The notes: generated by a model from the sequence alone, not told the origin. Shown: positions 54,220 through 63,684, counted from the stretch's first letter. The stretch is DNA of 64,000 nt from Oscillospiraceae bacterium (GCA_017405465.1 JAFRAJ010000061.1:1-64000); one strand, 5' to 3'. Numbers and translations: made by a program.

Positions 54220-55260
54220 ATGAGCGGAAATCGTTACATTAAACTTGAAAAAAAGAATCTTAGAGTCATAGGTGCGGCAATACTCTTTATTGCCGCACTT
54301 TTTTTCGTGCTCAAGATGATGCTCATAATAGAAGAAAGAAATAACGTCATAGATGTTGATCCAGAAGAAATAGAATATCAGGACGATGTCGACTACAGTG
54401 ATGTTGACAGTGATATGGTCTTCTATAACGGCCAATGGTATGCATTGAGAGATGACATTACTACTCTGCTTCTTATGGGCATAGATAAGGATGAGGAGTT
54501 TGTTGAACAGGATCGGGAATACCGGAATAATCAGCAGGCTGATTTTCTCATGCTGCTTCTCTTTGACAATTCAGCTCAGACTGTAAGTGCGATTCACTTA
54601 AACAGAGATACGATGACTGAGATCAATATGATAGGAATGAACGGTGCAAGTGTCGGCTCAAGAGTTGAACAGCTTTGCCTTGCACATACATATGGTTCAG
54701 ATCCAAAGACCAGTTGTGTAAATACTGTAGTTGCTGTTTCCGGGCTCCTATACGGAGCAAGAGTCGATCATTATATGTCCTTTACTATGGATACTGTACC
54801 TGTAGTAAACGACTATTACGGCGGTGTCACTGTCCATCTTGATGAAGACTTCACCTATATAGATCCTGAGATGATCAAGGACACCGACTACACTCTTTAT
54901 GGAGATAATGCACTCAGATATATTAGAGCTCGAATGAATGTCGGAGACGGAACCAATCTTTCCAGGATGAAAAGACACAGGGAGTATATCTATGCGTTAC
55001 TGGAGAAGACCAAAGACAAGCAGAACAGCGGGAAAGATCCTATGGAACTGCTCTCAAAACTGTCAGGATCATTAGTATCTGACTGCACTCTGGATCAGAT
55101 GTCTGACCTTAAGAACAAGTTCGAATCATATGCACTTGGTGAGATAACGACCATTAATGGAGAAGCTTTACAAGGCGAAAAACATGTAGAATACTATGTG
55201 GATGAAGATGCTTTGCTGAATATGGTTTTATCGACTTTTTTTGAACCAGCGGACAGATAA
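54220..55260 (+). CDS. LytR-CpsA-Psr (LCP) family protein
   Basis: 346 residues. One membrane segment (about 17-37), then the LCP catalytic domain: L-L-M-G-I-D, Q-A-D-F-L-M-L-L-L-F-D, I-H-L-N-R-D-T-M and R-Y-I-R-A-R. LCP proteins transfer wall teichoic acid or capsule precursors to peptidoglycan. It follows the surface protein gene by 35 bases, probably in the same operon. A weak site precedes ATG 54220. Confidence 0.88.
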   Translation: MSGNRYIKLEKKNLRVIGAAILFIAALFFVLKMMLIIEERNNVIDVDPEEIEYQDDVDYSDVDSDMVFYNGQWYALRDDITTLLLMGIDKDEEFVEQDREYRNNQQADFLMLLLFDNSAQTVSAIHLNRDTMTEINMIGMNGASVGSRVEQLCLAHTYGSDPKTSCVNTVVAVSGLLYGARVDHYMSFTMDTVPVVNDYYGGVTVHLDEDFTYIDPEMIKDTDYTLYGDNALRYIRARMNVGDGTNLSRMKRHREYIYALLEKTKDKQNSGKDPMELLSKLSGSLVSDCTLDQMSDLKNKFESYALGEITTINGEALQGEKHVEYYVDEDALLNMVLSTFFEPADR

Positions 55261-55277
55261 ACGAAACAGAAAAAACT

Positions 55278-55326
55278 TGAGGCACATGATCCGTGAGAAC
55301 ATATCATGGAATAGTGCCTCATTCTT
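55278..55326 (+). terminator. Terminator after the first LCP gene
   Basis: TGAGGCAC (55278-55285) pairs with GTGCCTCA (55314-55321), with ATGAT/ATCAT inside, and a T-containing tail (TTCTTGT). Confidence 0.65.
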
Positions 55327-55488
55327 GTATTATGGATTCTCAGTAATAACGAACTGGAAATTTCAAAAGCGAAACAATTACAGAGAGTATTTTTTCCTAG
55401 ATGAAACCAAACCATCCGTGTTGGATCTTCGTTTTTATCTGTAATCTGATGAAGACGTAGTGTTGATAAAGTGTAACAGAGTGTCTGG

Positions 55489-55517
55489 TTTTCAATATTC
55501 ATAAATTCTGATATTAT
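55489..55517 (+). promoter_or_regulatory. Possible promoter of the second LCP gene
   Basis: TTTTCA (55489-55494), 17-base spacer, TATTAT (55512-55517). Between the terminator at 55326 and this site the sequence is AT-rich with no other feature seen. Confidence 0.45.
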
Positions 55518-55593
55518 TAGGCGCTGGATAGAGTGTTCTAAAACGATATAGAGAAGGTAGTTATCAATTAAGGCAGAGGTGGAAGAAAAGATC

Positions 55594-57168
55594 ATGGCAA
55601 ATGATAGCTTTTCAGTTGAAGACCCTATCAGAACTGAAGGAAAGAGAAAAACAAAGAAAAACGGCAGAGGGTTGTTTGTTGCTGCTCTGGCGGTGTTTTC
55701 TTTGTCTTTCTCCGTTCTTTGTGTTGCCTTTGTTTATCTTGATTCAAAAGGAATTATTCCGAAAGAACTGTTTGGTAAGATATTGATCGGTGCTGCTGCC
55801 TTTATTCTCTTTGAGGTTTTATTGCTCCTGCTTTCCGAAAGAAAAAAGTTATTTGCTGTGATCAGCATTCTTATTTGTCTGGCTGTTATCTCAGCATCTG
55901 TTTATGGCATCTATGTGCTGTATAAGGTCTACGAAAGCATGCAGGAAGTGGAGGACCCAAAAGTATACTTTGCACATGTAGGTGTATACGTCATTCAGGG
56001 AAGCAGATTCTCGCCGTACATGTCACAGCCGGAAGACGGAACAGAGCCTATACTCATGCCAGGAGACAGCCTTGACGGATGTACTGTAGGCACTATGTTG
56101 ACTAACTATGACAGAGGATATTCGTCTCAGGCAATGAGATTATTCAGAAGAGAGAATGACGTCGATGTCAGGACATATGATGAATTCGGAGATCTGATTG
56201 ATGCTCTCAGAAATGGCGAGATAGATGCCATAATCTATAATCAGGCTCAGATGAGACTGTATCTTGGTAATGAAACGGATTTCTTCCAGTGGGCGGAAGA
56301 AGTATATGATATCGGAGTAGAAACTGAGAATACAGCTCAGGTCAGAAAAGCTGATGTCGTTTCTGAACCATTCATAGTGTATCTTTCTGGACTGGATACA
56401 TGGGATATGGACGAGTTTTTCCGTGATTCCAGATCTGATGCAAATCTCCTTGCTTGTGTAGATCCGGTAAACAAGAAGATATTGATAGTCAATACGCCAA
56501 GAGACTACTATGTCCCATTGTTCGGCAGAAGCTACGCGATGGATAAACTTACACATGCCGGAGTGTATGATATCGATGGATCTTTGTCTACATTGGAATC
56601 ATTCTATGACATAAAGATAAATTATTACGTACGGACGAATGTTTTCTCACTCGTCAAGATCGTCGATGCTCTGGGCGGAATAACTGTAAATTCGGATCAT
56701 GAGTTCTATGCAGCGAACGGGATTGGAGGATTTCATCAGTTCTATGAAGGACCTAACGAAGTAGACGGGCAGGGAGCACTTTGTTTCATAAGAGAGAGAC
56801 AGTCTTTTGATGACAATGACAGAAGCAGGGGAAGACATCAGCAGGAATGTATCAGAGCTATAATCGAGAAAGCATGTTCACCTGCGATAGTTGCTCATTT
56901 TTCAAATGTGCTGGACGCTGTTACCAGCTGTGTGAGGACGAATATGGGCAAAGAAGAGATCAATGCTTTGGTGAGGATGCAGCTGTCTGATATGGCATCG
57001 TGGTCTATAGAGATGTATGCCGTTGACGGAGAAGATTATTATGCACCTAGTTATGCTTTAGGCGGAAGAGAAGTATACGTAGTAAAACCTGATTATGACA
57101 CGGTTGAAGAAGCAAAACAGAAGATCACTGAGTTGATGGGACAGAAGAGTGAGACTAGAACAGACTGA
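55594..57168 (+). CDS. LCP family protein with three membrane segments and a PBP-like extra domain
   Basis: 524 residues from ATG 55594 (after GAGGTGG); a GTG at 55579 is less likely. Three hydrophobic segments in the first 120 residues (about 27-48, 58-75, 82-106), typical of CpsA/LytR. Residues about 150-255 form a domain with M-L-T-N-Y-D-R-G-Y and L-I-D-A-L-R-N-G-E-I-D-A-I-I-Y-N, resembling a periplasmic-binding-protein fragment. The LCP catalytic domain follows (S-G-L-D-T-W-D, V-N-T-P-R-D-Y-Y, F-I-R-E-R). Likely attaches polysaccharide to the wall, perhaps controlled by a ligand. Confidence 0.8.
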   Translation: MANDSFSVEDPIRTEGKRKTKKNGRGLFVAALAVFSLSFSVLCVAFVYLDSKGIIPKELFGKILIGAAAFILFEVLLLLLSERKKLFAVISILICLAVISASVYGIYVLYKVYESMQEVEDPKVYFAHVGVYVIQGSRFSPYMSQPEDGTEPILMPGDSLDGCTVGTMLTNYDRGYSSQAMRLFRRENDVDVRTYDEFGDLIDALRNGEIDAIIYNQAQMRLYLGNETDFFQWAEEVYDIGVETENTAQVRKADVVSEPFIVYLSGLDTWDMDEFFRDSRSDANLLACVDPVNKKILIVNTPRDYYVPLFGRSYAMDKLTHAGVYDIDGSLSTLESFYDIKINYYVRTNVFSLVKIVDALGGITVNSDHEFYAANGIGGFHQFYEGPNEVDGQGALCFIRERQSFDDNDRSRGRHQQECIRAIIEKACSPAIVAHFSNVLDAVTSCVRTNMGKEEINALVRMQLSDMASWSIEMYAVDGEDYYAPSYALGGREVYVVKPDYDTVEEAKQKITELMGQKSETRTD

Positions 57169-57212
57169 TTTCGTATATAATGTCAATATAGAAGCTATCT
57201 AAAAAACATATG

Positions 57213-57240
57213 TTTTCAAATAAATATCATAGTGTATAAT
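57213..57240 (+). promoter_or_regulatory. Likely promoter of glmM
   Basis: TTTTCA (57213-57218), 16-base spacer, perfect TATAAT (57235-57240), 42 bases before ATG 57282. Confidence 0.6.
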
Positions 57241-57281
57241 TAATTCTGTTTTTATTTTGTGCAATCAAATGAGGTGATCAT

Positions 57282-58643
57282 ATGGGAAGATATTTTGGAA
57301 CAGACGGATTCAGAGGAAGAGCCGGAGTCGATCTTACTGCTGAGCATGCGTTCAAAATAGGCCGGTTTCTGGGCTGGTATTACAGCAATGAGTCTGACGG
57401 AAAAGAAGTCAGGATCGTGATAGGAAAAGATACCAGAAGGTCTTCCTACACTTTTGAGAACGCACTTGCTTCAGGGATAACTTCTTCCGGAGCTGATGCG
57501 TACTTACTGCATGTGACGACGACACCATGTGTCAGTTTTATCACCAGAACAGAGAATTTCGACTGCGGTGTCATGATCTCTGCCAGTCACAATCCATTCT
57601 ATGATAATGGGATCAAATTGCTGAATGGTATCGGAGAGAAGATGGATGACGAGCTTCTTGAGAAGATAGAAGATTATATCGATGGGCTAGTCCCCGAACT
57701 GCCATATGCGCATGATGAAAAGATAGGGAAGACTATAGACTTCTACAGCGGCAGAAACAGATATATCGGATATCTGACAACGATAGCAACAACACCTTTT
57801 GACAACAGAAAGGTTGCACTTGACTGTGCAAACGGCAGTTCCTGGATGATCGGCAGAGCAGTTTTTGACGCGCTTGGAGCGAAAACATACGTCATTAATA
57901 ACGAGCCCGATGGCACCAATATCAATACTGATTGCGGATCCACACACATCGAAGGACTGCGCAAATATGTGGTAGAGAACGGGCTGGAGGTCGGTTTTGC
58001 TTATGACGGAGACGCTGACAGATGTCTTGCAGTAGATGAACTGGGAAATGTCGTCAACGGCGACCAGATCATGTATATAGTTGCGAAACAGCTGAAGTCA
58101 AAGGGCCAGCTTATCAATAACACTGTTGTCACAACTGTAATGTCAAACTTTGGACTGTATAAAGTTCTGGATGAATTGGGAATAGATTATGAAAAGACTG
58201 CTGTCGGTGACCGTTATGTCTACGAGAACATGAAGGAGAACGGTCATATCATAGGTGGAGAGCAGTCAGGGCATATCATCTTCCGTAAATATGCGCATAC
58301 CGGAGACGGTATTCTGACCTCAGTAATGCTGATGGAAGTCATGAATGAGACACAGCTGCCTCTGTCTGCCCTGGCATCAGGATGTGTCATGTATCCGCAG
58401 GTCCTCAAAAATGTTGAGGTAGATGATAAGGACGCGACCCTCGAAGACGAAAAGGTCAAAGCAGCTGTGGAGGAATGCACAGAGCTTCTCGGAGATACCG
58501 GAAGAGTTCTTCTCAGGAAGAGCGGAACAGAGCCTGTTCTCAGGGTCATGTCGGAAGCAAAGTCACATGAAGAGTGTGAAAAGCATGTGGATCATATCAT
58601 AGATGCTATGAAATGGTCCGGCCACCTGGTGAAGGTCAGGTAA
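57282..58643 (+). CDS. glmM: Phosphoglucosamine mutase
   Basis: 453 residues. Converts glucosamine-6-phosphate to glucosamine-1-phosphate, the precursor of UDP-GlcNAc. Start F-G-T-D-G-F-R-G-R-A-G-V; phosphoserine loop M-I-S-A-S-H-N-P (about 102), metal loop D-G-D-A-D-R-C, sugar loop G-G-E-Q-S-G-H, phosphate loop R-K-S-G-T-E-P-V-L-R-V. GAGGTGATC precedes ATG 57282. It sits beside the acyltransferase, consistent with peptidoglycan precursor supply. Confidence 0.93.
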   Translation: MGRYFGTDGFRGRAGVDLTAEHAFKIGRFLGWYYSNESDGKEVRIVIGKDTRRSSYTFENALASGITSSGADAYLLHVTTTPCVSFITRTENFDCGVMISASHNPFYDNGIKLLNGIGEKMDDELLEKIEDYIDGLVPELPYAHDEKIGKTIDFYSGRNRYIGYLTTIATTPFDNRKVALDCANGSSWMIGRAVFDALGAKTYVINNEPDGTNINTDCGSTHIEGLRKYVVENGLEVGFAYDGDADRCLAVDELGNVVNGDQIMYIVAKQLKSKGQLINNTVVTTVMSNFGLYKVLDELGIDYEKTAVGDRYVYENMKENGHIIGGEQSGHIIFRKYAHTGDGILTSVMLMEVMNETQLPLSALASGCVMYPQVLKNVEVDDKDATLEDEKVKAAVEECTELLGDTGRVLLRKSGTEPVLRVMSEAKSHEECEKHVDHIIDAMKWSGHLVKVR

Positions 58644-58660
58644 TAAAAGAGGTATTTGAC

Positions 58661-59326
58661 ATGGTAAAAACAAAAGAACTGTTCGATCTAACACATACTG
58701 CAGCCTCTTCTCTTCTTGAAAGGGTCGAGTACCCTTGGGAAGCTTTGTCCGGTATTTCAGATCTTATTCTTGAAATAGGGAAGACACTTCCGGAAGATGA
58801 GTATGATCATCCGGAAGAAGATGTATGGATCGCAAAAGATGCCACTGTATTTGCTACAGCCTATATACACGGTCCGTGCATTATAGGTCATAATACTGAA
58901 GTCAGGCAGTGCGCCTTCATCAGAGGATCGGCATTGGTAGGCAACGATTGCGTTGTAGGAAATTCCACAGAGCTAAAGAACGTGATCCTCTTCGACAATG
59001 TTCAGGTACCGCACTACAATTATGTCGGTGACAGTATTCTTGGGTACAAGGCGCATATGGGAGCAGGGTCTATAACCAGCAACGTTAAAGGCGACAGATC
59101 AAACGTTGTTGTTAAGTCTCCCGAAGAGGGAAATCTGGAGACCGGAAGATACAAATTTGGCGCAATGCTGGGGGATTTTGCGGAGATCGGATGTAACAGT
59201 GTGCTGAATCCTGGAACAGTCATAGGTAAAAATACCCAGATCTATCCTGTCTCATGTGTCAGGGGAGTTGTACCGGCAGACAGTATCTATAAGACTAAAG
59301 ACGATATTGTTATCAAAAGAAAATAA
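58661..59326 (+). CDS. Left-handed beta-helix acyltransferase (GlmU C-half-like)
   Basis: 221 residues from ATG 58661, with GAGGT at good distance; the earlier start overlaps glmM. Hexapeptide repeats I-G-H-N-T-E-V, V-G-N-D-C-V-V and V-G-N-S-T-E. Y-N-Y-V-G-D-S-I-L-G and G-A-G-S-I-T-S-N-V-K are the conserved pieces of the acetyltransferase half of GlmU. It probably acetylates an amino sugar phosphate, supporting UDP-GlcNAc formation, although it lacks the uridylyltransferase half. 17 bases after glmM, likely coupled; strong terminator follows. Confidence 0.8.
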   Translation: MVKTKELFDLTHTAASSLLERVEYPWEALSGISDLILEIGKTLPEDEYDHPEEDVWIAKDATVFATAYIHGPCIIGHNTEVRQCAFIRGSALVGNDCVVGNSTELKNVILFDNVQVPHYNYVGDSILGYKAHMGAGSITSNVKGDRSNVVVKSPEEGNLETGRYKFGAMLGDFAEIGCNSVLNPGTVIGKNTQIYPVSCVRGVVPADSIYKTKDDIVIKRK

Positions 59327-59353
59327 ACTGCTAAAAATCACTAATATATGGAA

Positions 59354-59388
59354 AAGAATCGCTCCGGATATCCGAAGCGATTCTTGAT
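59354..59388. terminator. Terminator between convergent genes
   Basis: AAGAATCGCT (59354-59363) and AGCGATTCTT (59376-59385) form a ten-base stem with CGGAT/TCCG inside. It serves the beta-helix gene on the plus strand and possibly the sensor kinase gene. Confidence 0.75.
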
Positions 59389-59421
59389 GTTTATGATGAT
59401 CACTTTAAAGAACAGCTGAGT

Positions 59422-60888
59422 TCATTCACATGTTTCGAGAGAGAACCAGAAATCCGAACCGTTACCCGGAGAGGATGTGACTCCAAATCTGGCGTCATGT
59501 GCTGAGAGTATCGATTTTACTATGGAAAGGCCTAACCCGGTACCAAGCACAGACCGGATGTGAGTGTCATTTGAACGGTAGTATCTGTCAAACACGTATG
59601 GCAGTTCTTCCTGAGAGATCCCTTTCCCGTGATCGATTATGTCGATCCTGACAGTTCCGGCTTCTATAGTCTGTTTTATCTCAAAGGACTTTTTTTCACT
59701 GTCAGTGTAATTTATAGCGTTGCTCACTAGATTATATATTACTCTGGATATAGCGGTACGGTCAGCTAATACATATGCCTTTTCCGAATAGTCAAAATCG
59801 AATATGTAACCGTTAGCTGAGGTAAAGGCGGATATGCGCTCTGTAATAGCCAGTATCTCATCAGTGAGACAGAATCTGGACTTATCAAGGGTAACTGATC
59901 CACTTTGATATTTTGAGACATCGAGCACATCGTTTACGATTTGTGAAAGTCTTTTGGATTCGTCGATTATTACGTTTAGGTTCTCGGGATTGTTCTCACC
60001 TGGCAGGTCACGCATCATCTCGCTGTAACCGGTGATGAGAGTGAGAGGAGTGCGTAGATCGTGAGAAACGTTCGCAATCAGTTCTGTTCTTAAGGCATCG
60101 ACCTTAGATAGTTCTCTTGCAGCGTGATTCAGTTTTTCTCCCAGTTCATCCAACTCCCGGCTACCGCTTTCCTGTTCGAAATGCACGTCAAAATCTCCAC
60201 GAGCAAGCTTATCGGCTTCATTATTCATCTCTATGATGGGCTTGGATAACTGTCTGGAATAGATGAATGAAAGAACGAATGACAGAATCAGCATTACCAA
60301 TGATAGGACTGAGAGCTGGATCCTCAGCGAATCAGTCATATTTCTTACCGGGGTTATTTGAGCGTTTACGAAGATAACTCTCGACAGCCCGGAATCTGTC
60401 GATACTATGCTTACCTTGAAATAACTCGTGCGCTGACCGGGATCATGCCTGTCTACGTGTGGATCGTCCTGCATCTTATTAGGCGGAAAGAGAGGATCAG
60501 ATCTGTTCTCTTCTTTACTGTAAGCGCCTCCGTTGTTTCTGGCATTTTCATACATCAGTCTAAGAGCGTTGGAATCCATACGGGCTAATGGACAGTCAGC
60601 GGCTCCTTCCGAAAAAGCAATAGTGTTCATGCTTTCATCTGTAATCAGAATGCAAACATTGTAGTATAAGGCAACATTTTCACACTGTTCCTGAAGAGAA
60701 TCGTCGTCATACGATATACAGGTTATGACTGAAGTCATTGCCTCGTTGATCTCTTTCTTTTTTGTCCTTGCAAAGAAAGAATTGAAAAAAGTACTCTGGA
60801 TAAGGACAGTTACGAGCAGGAACACTGCGGAAAGTGATATTAGTATTATAAAAGTCCTCGTTGAGAGGCCGAGTTTATGCTTCTTCAA
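59422..60888 (-). CDS. Sensor histidine kinase
   Basis: 488 residues. Two membrane segments (about 12-32 and 190-210) flank an extracellular sensor region with Asn/Asp/Pro-rich loops. HAMP linker follows (S-K-P-I-I-E-M-N-N-E-A-D-K-L-A-R-G-D-F). Phospho-acceptor His276 in N-V-S-H-D-L-R-T-P, then the N box N-A-I-N-Y-T, D-H-G-K-G and G-T-G-L-G-L-S-I-V-K. It pairs with the overlapping response regulator gene (14 bases). The signal is unknown; the location suggests cell-envelope conditions. Confidence 0.9.
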   Translation of the reverse strand: MKKHKLGLSTRTFIILISLSAVFLLVTVLIQSTFFNSFFARTKKKEINEAMTSVITCISYDDDSLQEQCENVALYYNVCILITDESMNTIAFSEGAADCPLARMDSNALRLMYENARNNGGAYSKEENRSDPLFPPNKMQDDPHVDRHDPGQRTSYFKVSIVSTDSGLSRVIFVNAQITPVRNMTDSLRIQLSVLSLVMLILSFVLSFIYSRQLSKPIIEMNNEADKLARGDFDVHFEQESGSRELDELGEKLNHAARELSKVDALRTELIANVSHDLRTPLTLITGYSEMMRDLPGENNPENLNVIIDESKRLSQIVNDVLDVSKYQSGSVTLDKSRFCLTDEILAITERISAFTSANGYIFDFDYSEKAYVLADRTAISRVIYNLVSNAINYTDSEKKSFEIKQTIEAGTVRIDIIDHGKGISQEELPYVFDRYYRSNDTHIRSVLGTGLGLSIVKSILSAHDARFGVTSSPGNGSDFWFSLETCE

Positions 60889-61576
60889 AACGGTACCCCA
60901 CTCCTCTTAAAGTCACTATGCATGAAGCGTAATCACCAAGCTTCTTTCTGAGCAGCTTTATGTGTGTGTCCAAAGTACGATCCACACCGTAGAAATCATA
61001 ACCCCATATCTCAGAGAGCAGTTTTTCGCGTGTAAGGGCAATATCACGGTTTTTTATAAGATAAAACAGAAGGTCGTATTCCTTAGGGGAGAGGTCTATA
61101 CGGGCATTGTCTATCGTCACCGTCCTTGCGGTGAAGTCGACAGAAAGAGTCTTATAAGTATAGATATCGTGATCTGAAGATGTGTGATGCGGTTCTGCTT
61201 CATCATGATTTTTCGATAACGACCGGTTGAGCACCGCACTGACCCGCAGCATCAGTTCTCTGGGGGAGAACGGTTTTACCACATAGTCATCGACGCCGAT
61301 CTCAAAACCGTGTATGCGGTCATATTCTTCTCCGCGGGCAGAAAGCATGATAACAGGGGTGTCAGAGAACTTCCTGATCATAGCTACTGCGGAGAATCCG
61401 TCAAGTTCAGGCATCATGACGTCCATTATTATGATGTCAAAGTCCTGCTGCCGGCACATCTCAACGGCATCTATGCCGTTTTCCGCACAAGAAACATCAT
61501 GTCCTTCAAATTCCGCATATTTCTTTATGAGATTGCATATCTCTTTTTCATCGTCAACGATAAGAAGTTTCGACAT
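60875..61576 (-). CDS. OmpR-family response regulator
   Basis: 233 residues from ATG 61576, after CAGGAGAT; a longer start at 61633 is unlikely. Receiver with V-D-D-E (8-10), phosphorylation Asp52 (I-M-D-V-M-M-P) and Lys in V-V-K-P-F. Winged-helix C-terminus (L-S-P-K-E-Y-D-L-L, R-T-L-D-T-H-I-K-L-L-R-K-K-L, R-G-V-G-Y-R-F). It regulates transcription in response to the partner kinase. First gene of the pair. Confidence 0.92.
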   Translation of the reverse strand: MSKLLIVDDEKEICNLIKKYAEFEGHDVSCAENGIDAVEMCRQQDFDIIIMDVMMPELDGFSAVAMIRKFSDTPVIMLSARGEEYDRIHGFEIGVDDYVVKPFSPRELMLRVSAVLNRSLSKNHDEAEPHHTSSDHDIYTYKTLSVDFTARTVTIDNARIDLSPKEYDLLFYLIKNRDIALTREKLLSEIWGYDFYGVDRTLDTHIKLLRKKLGDYASCIVTLRGVGYRFEEA

Positions 61577-61665
61577 TGCTTTATCTCCTGACACATATCG
61601 CAGTGTTTTTCGTTTTTCTTTAAACAATAACAATAAAAGTGTATCATATACAAAGTGAAGATTAG

Positions 61666-61693
61666 TTGAAATTACAGCGAAAAATAGTATAGT
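61666..61693 (+). promoter_or_regulatory. Likely promoter of nadE
   Basis: TTGAAA (61666-61671), 16-base spacer, TATAGT (61688-61693), 36 bases before ATG 61730. The region also contains the divergent start of the two-component system. Confidence 0.55.
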
Positions 61694-61729
61694 TTTACAG
61701 AGCTTTTACACGGTCTCGGAGGATGGCTG

Positions 61730-63577
61730 ATGGAGAACCATGGATTTTTAAGGATAACAGCAGTAAGTCCGGAGATGTTTCCCGGTGATCTTGAAAGGAA
61801 TGTTGCAAGTATCATAGCTGTCGCAGAAGAAGCGAAACGGCAGGGATCGTCTTTGCTGGTATTGCCTGAACTTTGCATCACTTCCGCATCATATGGTGAC
61901 CTGTTTATGACAGACAGAATTCTTTCCAAGGCCGAAGCAGAAGCCATCAAGATCGCGGAGATCACAGGAGACGGTGATCTCTGCTGCATCATATCATTTC
62001 CGCTCAGAAAAGAAGGAAGGATATATTCTGTCAGTGCATTTGCCGCAGGTGGTGATATCCTTGGCATAGTCCCTCTTCGCGCCAACAACCCTAAAAAAAG
62101 AAGTATCTTCTCGGAATATGAGGGAGAAGATACTGTCGTCAGATTCGGCAGCAGGGAGCTGCCTTTTGGAAAGGGACTCCTTTTTAGGTGCAAGGATGAT
62201 GAACTGTCGGTGGTGATAGGGAAGGATCGTGATCCGGACTCTATAGCATTCGTATATGTGTATCCGGACACTGCCCTGATGTCTGTAAGCAGTTATAAAA
62301 ACACCTGCAGATTCGTTGAAGAGATGAGCCGGGACGCATGCTGCTCGGCAGTCTACTGTTCTGCCGGGGAAGGCGAGAGCACCGCTGACGGAGTGTTCTC
62401 AGGCCAATGCATCATAGCTGAAGACGGGAAGATCCTGTCTGGAACGGAGCCTTTCGCAAGAGGAGAGGTGGTCACCGCAGATGTGGATCTGAAAGCTCTG
62501 TCGTACAGAAAAAGAATGAGAGGATGCAAAGCTGTCAGCGAACATTACACAGAGGTCAGTTTCTCATTACATAGAAAAGAGCAGTCTTCTCTGAAAAGAA
62601 AAGTCAGCAGACTTCCTTTTCTTGGGGAAAAGGAAGAACTGAAAGACAGATGTAACACAGCGTTTGAGATACAATCCAGAGGACTCGCCAGCAGAATGGA
62701 AAAGATCGGGTCTCGGAAGGCCGTGCTTGGGATATCTGGAGGTCTGGATTCCACGCTGGCGCTGTTGGTGTCGGTCAGGGCAGCAGAACTACTGGGAGGT
62801 TCAGCAGAGGACGTTCTTGCGGTATCGATGCCGTGTTTCGGGACATCGGACAGGACAAAGAACAACGCGCAGAAGCTTTGTGAAGCGCTTGGTGTGGATT
62901 TCCGCCTTATCGACATAACCGATGCTGTTAAGCAGCATCTTACCGATATCGGGCATGATCTGACTACTGCGGACGTTGCATATGAGAACGCGCAGGCCAG
63001 GGAGAGGACACAGGTCCTCATGGATCTTGCGAACATGGAGAACGGTCTGGTGGTCGGTACCGGCGACATGTCGGAGGCAGCCCTCGGATGGTGCACCTAC
63101 AACGGAGATCACATGTCAATGTACAATGTGAACTGCAGTCTGACCAAGACTCTGATCAGAGCAGTGGTGTCTGAGTATGCAGACAGTTACGGGAACGATG
63201 CGGTGCGCAGTGTTCTGGGCGATATCATTGCAACTCCGGTCAGCCCGGAGCTAAAACCTGCAGTGGATGGAGAGATTGCACAGAAGACTGAGGATATCAT
63301 AGGACCTTATGAAGTCCACGACTTTATTCTTTATCACTTCCTGAAAGACGGATGTGATCCCGAAAAGATCCTTTATCTCGCTTCCATAGCTTTTGACGGT
63401 GAGTATGAAGGTATACAGCTTAAGAATTGGATCGGAGAGTTCTTCCGCAGGTTCTTCCGCAGTCAGTTCAAGCGCAGCTGCGTTCCGGACAGACCGGTCA
63501 TCGGATCGGTGAATTTGTCTGTGTCCGGATGGGATATGCCGAGCGACTTGAGTGGTAGGCTTTTTGATCAGTCCTAA
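61730..63577 (+). CDS. nadE: NAD+ synthetase with degenerate glutaminase domain
   Basis: 615 residues in two parts. The synthetase half has the ATP-binding P-loop G-I-S-G-G-L-D-S-T (334-342) and G-T-G-D-M-S-E-A-A-L-G-W-C-T-Y-N-G-D-H, and converts nicotinate adenine dinucleotide to NAD+. The N-terminal half is a nitrilase-type glutaminase with Glu47 (L-P-E-L-C) and G-E-G-E-S-T-A-D conserved. The catalytic Lys (usual V-P-K) is Leu116 (V-P-L), and the catalytic Cys (usual E-I-C-E-D) is Gly164 (V-I-G-K-D). Such a protein could use free ammonia instead. GGAGGATGGCTG precedes ATG 61730. Confidence 0.88.
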   Translation: MENHGFLRITAVSPEMFPGDLERNVASIIAVAEEAKRQGSSLLVLPELCITSASYGDLFMTDRILSKAEAEAIKIAEITGDGDLCCIISFPLRKEGRIYSVSAFAAGGDILGIVPLRANNPKKRSIFSEYEGEDTVVRFGSRELPFGKGLLFRCKDDELSVVIGKDRDPDSIAFVYVYPDTALMSVSSYKNTCRFVEEMSRDACCSAVYCSAGEGESTADGVFSGQCIIAEDGKILSGTEPFARGEVVTADVDLKALSYRKRMRGCKAVSEHYTEVSFSLHRKEQSSLKRKVSRLPFLGEKEELKDRCNTAFEIQSRGLASRMEKIGSRKAVLGISGGLDSTLALLVSVRAAELLGGSAEDVLAVSMPCFGTSDRTKNNAQKLCEALGVDFRLIDITDAVKQHLTDIGHDLTTADVAYENAQARERTQVLMDLANMENGLVVGTGDMSEAALGWCTYNGDHMSMYNVNCSLTKTLIRAVVSEYADSYGNDAVRSVLGDIIATPVSPELKPAVDGEIAQKTEDIIGPYEVHDFILYHFLKDGCDPEKILYLASIAFDGEYEGIQLKNWIGEFFRRFFRSQFKRSCVPDRPVIGSVNLSVSGWDMPSDLSGRLFDQS

Positions 63578-63613
63578 GCGTGTTATTTTCAATAAGAAAT
63601 AATATTACGAAAG

Positions 63614-63645
63614 GGAGCAGCGTATCAAAACGCTGCTCCTGTTAA
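63614..63645. terminator. Terminator between nadE and the LicD-like gene
   Basis: GGAGCAGCG (63614-63622) and CGCTGCTCC (63631-63639), nine-base stem, eight-base loop. T tract short (TGTT). Confidence 0.65.
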
Positions 63646-63684
63646 CATATTAAAGTTTTAGATATAGTACCTGAGTCTGAGATC

